This document shows positions 1 to 6,315 of a stretch of 6,903 nucleotides of DNA, piece by piece (position 1 is the stretch's first letter; every line of letters begins with the position of its first letter). This DNA comes from Nitrospirota bacterium. Its GTDB lineage: Bacteria; Nitrospirota; Thermodesulfovibrionia; Thermodesulfovibrionales; JdFR-88. The stretch is from the NCBI GenBank assembly GCA_021825785.1, contig JAKAGP010000097.1, positions 1-6,903 of the forward strand, in the 5' to 3' direction. Both the position numbers and the translations under genes were made by a program. The notes beneath the pieces were generated by a model, which worked only from the letters and a program-made list of their open reading frames with translations, had not been told where the DNA came from and ran no database searches.

Positions 1-999
1 TGCTCTTTTATGAATAGCTTCATAACAATGAACGCCAACGACTGAGGACCTGCTGATATTGTTCCATAGGCAGAAGGTCCTGTTTGCCGCCAGGATCCTG
101 AAATCATGGTCTATGACCATAAAGGACTCGTCAACGTTGTCCAGGATATTTCTTATGAATTCCTCGCTGTGCCGGAGCGCCTCCTCCGCTTTCTTGCGCC
201 CGGTTATATCCTGTACGTTTACGATACGGTAAAGCACCCTGCCTTCCTTGTCCTTCATGGCGTAGGCATGGACCTCGGCCGGGAAAACAGAGCCGTCCTT
301 GCGCAGGCGCAGGGTTTCAAATTCATGATATCCATTTTTGTTGATAGCGTTGATCAGCGCGGGAATGCTGTCCCGAATCTGTGGGGCATATACGTCTGTA
401 ATGGGCTTTCCGTAAAGCTCATCCATGGCATAGCCGTGCATCCCGGCAAAAGCTGGATTCATCAGGCCAAACGTGCCTTCCTCCGTTCCGATGGCTATCC
501 CGATCCTCGTGTGCTGGACAACTCCCGCAAATTTTTGTATCGTTTCCTGGTCTTTTTTCCGCTCGGTGATGTCCTGCCATATGGAGTGGAGTATGGTTTG
601 TCCTGACAAGGCAAGCGGCCTCACAATAACGTGAACATTTTTTATCTCCCCTTGTTTGGTCCTGTGCCTGGCATCGAATTCGGTCCCGCCTTCCTCCAAT
701 ATCTGTTTTGCGCGGGTTGGAGCGGCGGCAAAAGATACATCCGGGTCGATATCGGAGATCGAAAGCCTTGCGAACTCATCCCTCGTATATCCAAGCTCGC
801 GATACGCCCTCTCATTAAAATCCAGGATCTTCCCATGGAGGTCAATTGTCACAATGCCATAAGGGGACTGCTCGAACAGGACTTTATATTTTACGGCGTC
901 GTCGGAAGATAATTCCGTTTTTGATTTTTTTGTCTTTTTTGATTTTTTTTCATCCGGAGTGCCGGAGGGTTTTTTATCTTTGATCTTTTTTATGGTCAT
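1..999 (-). CDS. Multi-PAS sensor protein, probable histidine kinase (N-terminal part, runs off left edge)
   Basis: The frame is open from an ATG at 999 to the window edge, giving 333 residues without a stop. Residues 1-30 are very Lys-rich with no hydrophobic segment, so the protein should be cytoplasmic. PAS 1 spans about 35-147 (FEQSPYGIVTIDLHGKILDFN, ending WQDITERKK). PAS 2 spans about 153-270, with a PAC end (LRKDGSVFPAEVHAYAMKD, then NVQDITGRKKAEEAL). PAS 3 starts near 276 (FIRNILDNVDESFMVIDHDF) and includes VVGVHCYEAIHKR, the HCYE pattern common in PAS sensor kinases. Such proteins sense redox, ligand or oxygen signals and usually end in a HisKA/HATPase pair. That part lies outside the window, so a diguanylate cyclase or other output is also possible. 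An in-frame TTG at 1029, four bases after GGGAGG, could add ten residues (LFFVFSAFWK). The gene is divergent from the exporter operon, so a regulatory link is plausible but unproven. Confidence 0.88.
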   Translation of the reverse strand, partial: MTIKKIKDKKPSGTPDEKKSKKTKKSKTELSSDDAVKYKVLFEQSPYGIVTIDLHGKILDFNERAYRELGYTRDEFARLSISDIDPDVSFAAAPTRAKQILEEGGTEFDARHRTKQGEIKNVHVIVRPLALSGQTILHSIWQDITERKKDQETIQKFAGVVQHTRIGIAIGTEEGTFGLMNPAFAGMHGYAMDELYGKPITDVYAPQIRDSIPALINAINKNGYHEFETLRLRKDGSVFPAEVHAYAMKDKEGRVLYRIVNVQDITGRKKAEEALRHSEEFIRNILDNVDESFMVIDHDFRILAANRTFCLWNNISRSSVVGVHCYEAIHKRA

Positions 1000-1013
1000 T
1001 TTCCAAAAAGCCG

Positions 1014-1034
1014 AAAAAACAAAAAACAAAAAAC
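1014..1034. repeat. Three perfect tandem copies of AAAAAAC
   Basis: The 7-bp unit AAAAAAC occurs three times without interruption, immediately 5' of CTCCCGG on the plus strand. In the direction of the PAS gene this reads GGGAGG followed by three TTTTTTG units and then the coding start. The repeat therefore sits between the best ribosome-binding-like sequence and the ATG. The unit length is not a multiple of three. Confidence 0.85.
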
Positions 1035-1051
1035 CTCCCGGATTTTGTGCA

Positions 1052-1081
1052 ATAATATCATATTTTTTTATGAAAAACCAA
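1052..1081 (-). promoter_or_regulatory. Candidate sigma70 extended -10 promoter for the PAS gene
   Basis: On the minus strand TATTAT (1057-1052) matches five of six -10 consensus bases. It is preceded by TGA, giving the extended -10 form TGnTATTAT. A weak -35 (TTGGTT, 1081-1076) lies 18 bp upstream. Transcription would start near 1045, leaving a leader of about 45 nt that contains GGGAGG. The site was found by eye; the AT-rich surroundings raise the chance of a coincidental match. Confidence 0.45.
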
Positions 1082-1134
1082 CCCGGCATCACGGGCGATG
1101 AGGGGTTGAACAAAGGCCCATGACCGCACATTTC

Positions 1135-1163
1135 TTGACCAGCCATCCGTATTGCGGTATGAA
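1135..1163 (+). promoter_or_regulatory. Candidate sigma70 promoter for the exporter operon
   Basis: TTGACC (1135-1140) matches five of six -35 bases. It is separated by 17 bp from TATGAA (1158-1163), which matches four of six -10 bases. Transcription would start near 1170, giving a leader of about 105 nt before the permease. That leader contains an A7T7 tract, a hairpin and a possible 17-codon ORF. The spacing is ideal, but this is a visual match only. Confidence 0.45.
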
Positions 1164-1224
1164 TTAAGGAAAGACCGCAGCAAAAAAACAAAAAAATTTT
1201 TTTGAAGGGCCGGAACCGGTTTAC

Positions 1225-1278
1225 ATGAGAGAGGCTCGCCTTTCTCTACTTTTAAGCCAGCGGGGATACCGAAGGTGA
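1225..1278 (+). CDS. Possible 17-residue leader peptide overlapping the permease start
   Basis: ATG at 1225 opens a short frame reading MREARLSLLLSQRGYRR, ending at TGA 1276-1278. The stop overlaps the permease GTG (1275-1277) in the form GTGA, the arrangement typical of translationally coupled genes. The ribosome-binding site is weak: CGGAA at 1211-1215, about 10 nt upstream. No known leader-peptide family is recognised, and a short ORF like this can arise by chance. Confidence 0.2.
   Translation: MREARLSLLLSQRGYRR
1227..1246 (+). promoter_or_regulatory. Leader hairpin upstream of the exporter operon
   Basis: GAGAGAGG (1227-1234) can pair with CCTTTCTC (1239-1246) around the tetraloop CTCG. 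This gives eight pairs, one of them G·U. It lies 28 bp before the permease GTG and covers the start of the possible leader ORF. It has no strong U-run directly after it, so it looks more like a translational or RNA-stability element than a terminator. Confidence 0.3.
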
Positions 1279-2411
1279 AGGGCGTCCTGAAGATAGCGTA
1301 CAAACTGCTTGTAAACGACAAGGGAAAGTTTGCGGCGCTGCTTGTTGGCATTACGTTTGCCGTTTTCCTTATGAATATGATGACATCCATGTTCGCTGGC
1401 ATCCTCATAAAATCATCCGCCACCGTTATAAACATAGGGGCCAAGGTCTGGGTGATGGACCCGGCTGTAAACACCGTCGCCAACAGCATCCCCATGCCCG
1501 ATTACATCCTTGACGCGGTAAGGAGCATAGACGGCGTTAAATATGCCGTGCCTCTTTATTCCGGAGGGGCGCTTGTGAAACTTGGCAACGGCGGCTACCA
1601 GTCCGTTACCGTTCTGGGGCTTGATGATGCCAGCCTTTTTGGAAGGCCCCAGCTCATTCGGGGCAACATCGAGGACATATATTCGGAGAACTCTTTCATC
1701 GTGGTAAAGGATTCAGAGTTCAAGAAACTTGGAAGCCCCAAACTGGGAACGCAATTCGAGCTGAACGACCACCGCGTGGTCATCACGGGGATAGCCAAAG
1801 TCACCTCAAGCGGCCTGTTCGGCGTCCCGACACTGTACACGACCTATAAAAGAGCCATCCAGTATATACCCACCACAAGATATACCATCTCGTATATCCT
1901 TGTGGAGCCCAAGAGCCCGGCTGCGGTCCAGCATATACAGCAGCAGGTGAAGGCGCTCGGCTATGAGGCCCTTACAAAGGCCCAGTTCATGAAAAAGATA
2001 TCCAATTTCTACATGTACCAGACGGGGCTTGGGACAAATGTTTTTTTGATGACGATAATAAGCTTCATCGTCGGGCTGTCCATTTCCGGGCAGACCTTTT
2101 ATACGTTCATACTGGAGAACCTTGACAGGTTCGGGGCTCTGAAGGCCATTGGCGCCAGGGGGCGCGAGCTCATATACATGATACTGTTCCAGGCAGGTTT
2201 TACTGCGCTGATCGGCTACGGCCTTGGCATCGGGCTGTCCTCCGTGGTCATACTCCTTGCCAAACTGAGGATATCCAGCTATGCGGCGATGGTGACCTAT
2301 AAAAATCTTGGTTTTGCCTTCATCATGGTCCTTGTTATTGCGGGCATTTCGAGCTATATCGGGGTAAGAAAGGTCATAAAGATAGAGCCTTTCGATATCT
2401 TCAGGGGCTAG
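1275..2411 (+). CDS. ABC transporter permease, DevC/FtsX-like (MacB-type fold)
   Basis: This 378-residue inner-membrane permease has one N-terminal membrane helix (about 18-42), a periplasmic domain (about 43-254) and three C-terminal helices (about 255-278, 300-328, 345-365). That is the four-helix topology of FtsX/MacB-type permeases. TSMFAGILIKSSATVINIG followed by AKVWVMDPAVNTVANSIP is strongly reminiscent of the DevC family of DevBCA exporters. ENLDRFGALKAIGARGREL (282-299) is the cytoplasmic segment expected to contact the ATPase. It lacks its own nucleotide-binding domain, which is the next gene. The GTG start is chosen because CGGGGA (1261-1266) is 8 bp upstream and the N-terminus (MKGVLKIAYKLLVNDKGKF) matches family starts. 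It is the first large gene of the operon. The family works by mechanotransmission through the periplasmic adaptor rather than moving substrate through the permease. The substrate is unknown. Confidence 0.92.
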   Translation: MKGVLKIAYKLLVNDKGKFAALLVGITFAVFLMNMMTSMFAGILIKSSATVINIGAKVWVMDPAVNTVANSIPMPDYILDAVRSIDGVKYAVPLYSGGALVKLGNGGYQSVTVLGLDDASLFGRPQLIRGNIEDIYSENSFIVVKDSEFKKLGSPKLGTQFELNDHRVVITGIAKVTSSGLFGVPTLYTTYKRAIQYIPTTRYTISYILVEPKSPAAVQHIQQQVKALGYEALTKAQFMKKISNFYMYQTGLGTNVFLMTIISFIVGLSISGQTFYTFILENLDRFGALKAIGARGRELIYMILFQAGFTALIGYGLGIGLSSVVILLAKLRISSYAAMVTYKNLGFAFIMVLVIAGISSYIGVRKVIKIEPFDIFRG

Positions 2412-2421
2412 TTGAAAAAAA

Positions 2422-3168
2422 ATGGCTGAGGCCGGAAGGCAAGGGGGCACAACAACGGGGGCGGCAACGGAAAGCCTGGCGGTAAAGGCAAGCGGGCTGG
2501 TCAAATGGTTCGGAGAGGGTGCGGCAAGGACGCTTGCCGTAAGGGGTGTGAGCTTTGAGGCCTACTTTGGAGAAATGCTATACATCGAGGGCCCCTCGGG
2601 AAGCGGAAAGACGACATTGCTCAGCATGATATCGGGCATACTCAGGCCGAACTCCGGAAGCGTAGCGGTGGAAGGCAGGGACATCTGGAAAATGACGAAC
2701 GACCATCTTGCGGATTTCAGGCTTAACACTGTGGGCTTCGTTTTCCAGGACTATCACCTGTTCCCCAGGCTGACGACACGGGAAAACGTGGCCATCCCCC
2801 TGATACTTAAAAAGGTTGAATGGGACGAGGCGCTGGACAGGGCCATGGAGTATCTGGATATTGTGGGGCTTAAAGACAGGGCGCACCTCCAGCCGGTCAA
2901 ATTAAGCGGCGGAGAGCAGCAGCGGGTGGCCATCGCAAGGGCCATCGCAAGCCGCCCGGACATCCTTATATTCGATGAGCCCACGGCTTCCCTGGACGGA
3001 GATACCGGCAGAAGGATCGTGGATTTTGTGAAAAAAAACATACTTAATGAAAAACGGTGCATCCTGATAGTGACCCATGACAGCAGGATATTCGAATATG
3101 CTGACAGGATAATGAGAATGGAAGACGGGATGATCAAGGGCGTGGAGAAGGGAGGAAATGAGAAATAA
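2422..3168 (+). CDS. ABC transporter ATP-binding protein, DevA/MacB/LolD-like
   Basis: This 248-residue cytoplasmic ATPase powers the permease encoded 10 bp upstream. All catalytic motifs are intact: Walker A GPSGSGKT (57-64), Q-loop VFQDYHLFP (Q109), signature [14 protein letters not shown] (161-174), Walker B ILIFDEP (181-187, with D185 and E186), D-loop SLD (190-192) and switch His in VTHD (H219). The Q-loop and signature wording places it with the LolD/MacB/DevA group. The first 20 or so residues (rich in Gly, Thr and Ala) form an extra tail before the usual start at [10 protein letters not shown]. No good Shine-Dalgarno sequence precedes the ATG; AGGGG lies about 15 nt upstream inside the permease end, so coupling to the permease is likely. 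Its 3' end overlaps the adaptor gene by 11 bp. Confidence 0.94.
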   Translation: MAEAGRQGGTTTGAATESLAVKASGLVKWFGEGAARTLAVRGVSFEAYFGEMLYIEGPSGSGKTTLLSMISGILRPNSGSVAVEGRDIWKMTNDHLADFRLNTVGFVFQDYHLFPRLTTRENVAIPLILKKVEWDEALDRAMEYLDIVGLKDRAHLQPVKLSGGEQQRVAIARAIASRPDILIFDEPTASLDGDTGRRIVDFVKKNILNEKRCILIVTHDSRIFEYADRIMRMEDGMIKGVEKGGNEK

Positions 3169-4240
3169 ACTGCTGTTCATTCTTTCGGTTGCGGGCATCC
3201 TTGCAGGTATCGTCAGCGCCCACATATACGGAATACAGAAAAAACCCCTGCCGCCCGTCTTCAGTCCGGCCTCCAACCCTTACCCAAAGGGTATATATGC
3301 AAACGGTATAGTGGAGAGCTACCAGAAAAGCGGAGAGAACATAAACATATATCCGGAGGTTTCCGGGGTTGTCACCCGGATCCTTGTTTCGGAAGGGGAG
3401 GTGGTCCATGAAGGGTCGCCCCTGCTTGAGATGGATGATTCCGTCCAGAGGGCGACTATGGAGCAGCAGAGGTCGCAAGCCCAGGCGGCCCTGGCGCTTT
3501 TGGAAGAACTTAAGGCTCAGCCCAGAAAGGAGACCCTTGAGGTGTCCAAGGCCCAGGTGGACCTTGCGTTGGCGAACCTCAAAAGCGCCCAGGACCAATA
3601 TGAGAAGCAGAGGGTGTCTTATGAGCTTAACCCCAAGTCAGTGAGCAAGGAGGCGCTGGATAGCGCTAGAGACTCGGCAAAGGCGGCGCAAGCGAGCCTC
3701 GAAGTGGCAAGAAGACAGTATGCGCTTACCAGGGCCGGCGCCTGGATCTATGACATAAGGAACCAGGAAAGGCAGTATGCTGCCCTGACAAAGGCATACA
3801 CCGCTTCAAAGGCGCTGCTGGACAAGTACATCATAAAGGCCCCGATGAACGGAGTTGTCATGTCCATAAAGGCCGCGGTGGGCGGATATATATCTCCTCA
3901 GGGGGTTTACGGCACCTACACCGAAGGTTTTGATCCGGTCCTGGTCATGGGGAGTTCACAAAAGCGGCTGGAGGTAAGATGTTATATAGACGAGATACTT
4001 GTGCACAGGCTGCCGCCCCCAGCTCAAATGCGTGCCCGGATGTTCATTCGCGGGACCAATATCAGCATCCCGCTCAGATATGAGCGGGTGCAGCCGTACG
4101 TGACTCCCAAGATAGAACTTTCGAACCAGAGGACCGAAAGAGTGGACGTAAGGGTGCTGCCGGTAATATTCGGGTTTGATAAACCTGAAAATGTAAACCT
4201 TTATCCGGGTCAGCTGGTCGATGTCTACATCGCTGAATAA
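3158..4240 (+). CDS. HlyD/DevB-family periplasmic adaptor (membrane fusion protein)
   Basis: This 360-residue adaptor links the inner-membrane ABC pump to the outer membrane channel. One N-terminal membrane helix (about 5-24) follows a short MRNK start. The first half of a lipoyl-like domain is at about 60-93 ([19 protein letters not shown], then GSPLLEMDD). A long Ala/Gln/Glu-rich coiled-coil hairpin covers about 95-222. The second lipoyl half starts at [13 protein letters not shown] (225-237). The beta-barrel and membrane-proximal part follows to the end (LEVRCYIDE, then [12 protein letters not shown]). The closing YPGQxVDVxI pattern and overall order fit DevB-type adaptors. The ATG at 3158 lies inside the end of the ATPase gene, preceded by a strong purine-rich ribosome-binding region (GGAGAAGGGAGG, 3144-3155), which supports coupled translation. 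The alternative name, a generic HlyD_D23/RND-type adaptor, differs only in partner, and the neighbours favour an ABC partner. Confidence 0.92.
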   Translation: MRNKLLFILSVAGILAGIVSAHIYGIQKKPLPPVFSPASNPYPKGIYANGIVESYQKSGENINIYPEVSGVVTRILVSEGEVVHEGSPLLEMDDSVQRATMEQQRSQAQAALALLEELKAQPRKETLEVSKAQVDLALANLKSAQDQYEKQRVSYELNPKSVSKEALDSARDSAKAAQASLEVARRQYALTRAGAWIYDIRNQERQYAALTKAYTASKALLDKYIIKAPMNGVVMSIKAAVGGYISPQGVYGTYTEGFDPVLVMGSSQKRLEVRCYIDEILVHRLPPPAQMRARMFIRGTNISIPLRYERVQPYVTPKIELSNQRTERVDVRVLPVIFGFDKPENVNLYPGQLVDVYIAE

Positions 4241-4244
4241 TATG

Positions 4245-4256
4245 GGAAGCGGGATG
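4245..4256 (+). promoter_or_regulatory. Ribosome-binding site deciding the outer membrane factor start
   Basis: GGAAG (4245-4249) lies four bases before the ATG at 4254. The other in-frame ATGs at 4221 and 4242 have no comparable sequence upstream. Starting at 4254 also gives a standard lipoprotein signal peptide that begins directly with a Lys-rich region. Confidence 0.5.
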
Positions 4257-5750
4257 AAAAAAGCAAAAGCAAAAGTAAAAGTAAAAGTACGTTTATTTGC
4301 GGCAACTTGCCTGTTGATGCCGGCGCTTGCCGCATGCACGGTGGGGCCGGATTATGCGCGCCCGGTGCCCCCTTCCGAAGGAAAGTACACTTACCGGCCG
4401 CAGCCTTCCGCCACGGTTGCAGCAGCAGGGCAGTCCCAGCAGTTTAAAGAAGGGGCCCAAATTGCGGCCGGTTGGTGGCGGCTCTTCAAGTCCCCGAAGA
4501 TAGATGCCGTTATCAGGCAGGCCGTTATCAACAGCCCGGGGCTGCAGGCCGCGCAGGAGGGTTTGCGCCAGAGCCAGGAGATACTAAGGGCGGGCGAAGG
4601 CGTTTTCTATCCCCAAGCCGATGCAGGTATGTACGCCGTAAGGCAAAAATTCTCCCAGTCAAGGTTCGGCGGAAGCTCCTCAAGCACCATATTCAACCTC
4701 TATACGCTTACGGCCACTATCAGCTACGCCCTTGATGTGTTCGGGGGGGAAAGAAGAGCGGTGGAGGGCCTCGGGGCGCAGGTGGACTATCAGCGTTATC
4801 TTATGCTCGGCACTTATATCACATTGTCCGGCAATATAGTGAACACCATGATCGCGCAGGCTGCCTACCGTGAGGAGCTCAACGCGACCGTTAAACTTGC
4901 CGCCCTTCAGGCAGAGCAGGTCGGGATCGCGGAGGCGCAGGCACAGGCAGGGACCGAGCCGTATTCAAACGTGTTAAGCCTTCAGAGCCAGTTGGCGGCC
5001 ACCCAGGCAACGCTTCCCCCGTTAAAGCAAAAACTCGTCGAGGCCGATCACCTGCTTGCCGTCCTTACGGGCCACGAGCCGGCGCAATGGGCACCTCCCG
5101 GGATAAGCCTGGCGGAGCTTGTGCTGCCAGGTGAACTGCCGCTGTCTCTTCCCTCAGAACTGGTGCGGCAGCGCCCGGACATCCTTGCCTCCGAGGCCCA
5201 ACTGCATGCGGCAAGCGCCAATATAGGGGTTGCGACGGCTGCCATGTTTCCCAGTTTCACCCTGAGCGGCTCTTTAGGCCTCGAAAGCACATCATTGGGT
5301 AATCTCTTCAAAAAAAAGAGCGGCATCTGGAGTTTTGGCGCTGACGCCGCCGCCCCCCTGTTTCACGGCGGTGCATTGAGCGCCCAGAGGCGCGCCGCGA
5401 TAGAGGCCTACAGACAATCCATGGCTAACTATCGCCAGACGGTCCTTAATGCCCTGGCGCAGGTTGCCGACACCCTTTGGGCGCTGGAACACGACGCAGA
5501 AAGCCTGAACGCCCAGTCAATGGCACTGAACGCAGCGGGCGAGGGCCTGAACCTTATAGAGGCCAATTACCGGGCGGGCACCGTGAATTATCTCCAGGTA
5601 CTTACAGCCGACGCCCAGTTCTATCAGGCCAGGATCGGCTATCTCCAGGCCCAGGCCGGGCGCCTCCAGGACACCGTTGCGCTCTTCGTGGCGCTGGGAG
5701 GAGGCTGGTGGAACGGTAAAGATAAAGAAAAAATCCCTGGCGTCTCATAA
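4254..5750 (+). CDS. Outer membrane factor lipoprotein, NodT family (TolC-like channel)
   Basis: From the chosen start the protein has 498 residues. It has a lipoprotein signal peptide with a Lys-rich n-region, a hydrophobic core and lipobox LAAC with Cys28. CTVGPDYARPVPP follows, the usual start of mature NodT-family channels. Later landmarks are GWWRLF, the tandem outer-membrane-efflux repeats (SYALDVFGGERR in the first half; ELVRQRPDILASEAQL, about 302-317; MFPSFTLSG, about 331-339; SFGADAAAPLFHGG, about 360-373 in the second) and the C-terminal AGTVNYLQVLTAD. The family forms a lipid-anchored trimer that spans the outer membrane and the periplasm. It is the last gene of the operon, 13 bp after the adaptor, so this exporter probably has its own channel. 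In-frame ATGs at 4221 and 4242 would lengthen the product by 11 or 4 residues; the first would overlap the adaptor gene by 20 bp. The signal peptide is encoded by a striking hexamer repeat. Confidence 0.93.
   Translation: MKKAKAKVKVKVRLFAATCLLMPALAACTVGPDYARPVPPSEGKYTYRPQPSATVAAAGQSQQFKEGAQIAAGWWRLFKSPKIDAVIRQAVINSPGLQAAQEGLRQSQEILRAGEGVFYPQADAGMYAVRQKFSQSRFGGSSSSTIFNLYTLTATISYALDVFGGERRAVEGLGAQVDYQRYLMLGTYITLSGNIVNTMIAQAAYREELNATVKLAALQAEQVGIAEAQAQAGTEPYSNVLSLQSQLAATQATLPPLKQKLVEADHLLAVLTGHEPAQWAPPGISLAELVLPGELPLSLPSELVRQRPDILASEAQLHAASANIGVATAAMFPSFTLSGSLGLESTSLGNLFKKKSGIWSFGADAAAPLFHGGALSAQRRAAIEAYRQSMANYRQTVLNALAQVADTLWALEHDAESLNAQSMALNAAGEGLNLIEANYRAGTVNYLQVLTADAQFYQARIGYLQAQAGRLQDTVALFVALGGGWWNGKDKEKIPGVS
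4259..4288 (+). repeat. Five tandem AAAAGY hexamers in a signal-peptide coding region
   Basis: Two AAAAGC units are followed by three AAAAGT units without interruption. Read in frame, they encode the alternating tract KAKAKVKVKV in the n-region of the outer membrane factor signal peptide. Gain or loss of units would stay in frame and would only change the number of positive charges. Confidence 0.85.
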
Positions 5751-5778
5751 GAGGGGAGAAAGATTTTTTATTTTTACC
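5715..5778. terminator. Imperfect inverted repeat at the convergent gene junction, possible bidirectional terminator
   Basis: GGTAAAGATAAA (5715-5726) pairs with TTTATTTTTACC (5767-5778) over twelve positions, including one G·U. After a four-base bulge (GAAA), AAATC (5731-5735) pairs with GATTT (5762-5766). Inside the loop, CTC ATAA GAG (5744-5753) can form a small inner hairpin. The right arm is T-rich on the plus strand and the left arm is A-rich, as expected of a two-way terminator between convergent genes. It overlaps the end of the outer membrane factor gene and reaches to the stop of the TPR gene. The stem is AT-rich and lacks the usual GC core, so termination strength is uncertain. Confidence 0.4.
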
Positions 5779-6315
5779 CTATTCTGGTGAGGTTTTTGTT
5801 TTTGTGACAGTATCCCCTTTTAGGGCCTTTATCTTTTTCAGCGTGTCTTTATAGGTAGCCTCTTTGGCGGGGTCGTTGGCGCTCAAAAGGACCGCCTTGC
5901 CTGCAAGGGTTTCGGCCTCGTCCAGCTTTTCCTTCTGCGTGTAATAAAGCCAGGCCAGGTTGTTGTATCCGTCGGGGTTGTTTTTGTCTTTGTCTATGGC
6001 CTTTTTGTAGTACTTTTCGGCCTTGCCCATATCGCCTTTCTCAAAGCTGGCATTACCCATGTAGACCCAGGCGGAGGGGAGCTTTTTTGAGGCCTCCCTG
6101 TACTGCTTTATCGCGGCATCGTACTGCCCCTTCCTCTCATAAGCGACTCCCAGGTTCACGTGCTCCACAGGTGTGAGCGGGTCATGCAAGATGATTATCC
6201 GTGGCAGACTGGCGCAGGAGGAAAGGGCCAGGGAAAGAAAAAGGAAAAGAAAAAGCAAAAAACCCGGCAGAGTTAAGACCAGCAACGGCATGGGTCTTTT
6301 TCTTTTATTCTTCAT
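5779..6315 (-). CDS. TPR-repeat lipoprotein, partner of the upstream C39 peptidase
   Basis: This 178-residue protein has a lipoprotein signal peptide: basic MKNKRKRP, a Leu/Phe-rich core, and lipobox LSSC with Cys34. About three TPR units follow: near 50-83 (HVNLGVAYERKGQYDAAIKQY), 84-113 (WVYMGNASFEKGDMGKAEKYY) and 114-146 (GYNNLAWLYYTQKEKLDEAE). The tail is short and Lys/Thr-rich. TPRs bind protein partners, so it is probably a periplasm-facing scaffold. The start at 6315 is chosen over the longer frame from 6438. It forms an ATGA overlap with the stop of the peptidase gene, has AGGG (6327-6324) eight bases upstream, and gives a proper signal peptide. The extra 41 residues of the longer frame are just the other reading of the peptidase's end. 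PLTPVEHVNLGVAYE resembles the TPR half of PA2778-type cysteine peptidases, suggesting a split of one ancestral chain or the pre-fusion state. Confidence 0.85.
   Translation of the reverse strand: MKNKRKRPMPLLVLTLPGFLLFLFLFLSLALSSCASLPRIIILHDPLTPVEHVNLGVAYERKGQYDAAIKQYREASKKLPSAWVYMGNASFEKGDMGKAEKYYKKAIDKDKNNPDGYNNLAWLYYTQKEKLDEAETLAGKAVLLSANDPAKEATYKDTLKKIKALKGDTVTKTKTSPE

Noticed and set aside
106..606. 166-codon plus-strand open frame
   Set aside because: It lies opposite the PAS protein, whose minus-strand frame shows three clear PAS domains; the plus-strand translation has no recognisable motif.
1227..1246. Leader hairpin as an intrinsic terminator or attenuator
   Set aside because: The bases after the stem (TACTTTTAAG) hold only four consecutive T residues, starting three bases after the stem, which is weak for factor-independent termination.
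1806..2504. 232-codon minus-strand open frame across the permease
   Set aside because: It is antisense to a well-supported permease, spans the permease/ATPase junction and has no family features. It is a by-product of codon bias.
3134..3598. 154-codon minus-strand open frame opposite the adaptor gene
   Set aside because: It is antisense to the lipoyl and coiled-coil coding region and has no membrane, signal or motif support.
4221..4253. Upstream ATGs (4221, 4242) for the outer membrane factor
   Set aside because: They are possible but have no Shine-Dalgarno sequence, and they add [11 protein letters not shown] or MGSG before an otherwise standard lipoprotein signal; kept only as alternatives.
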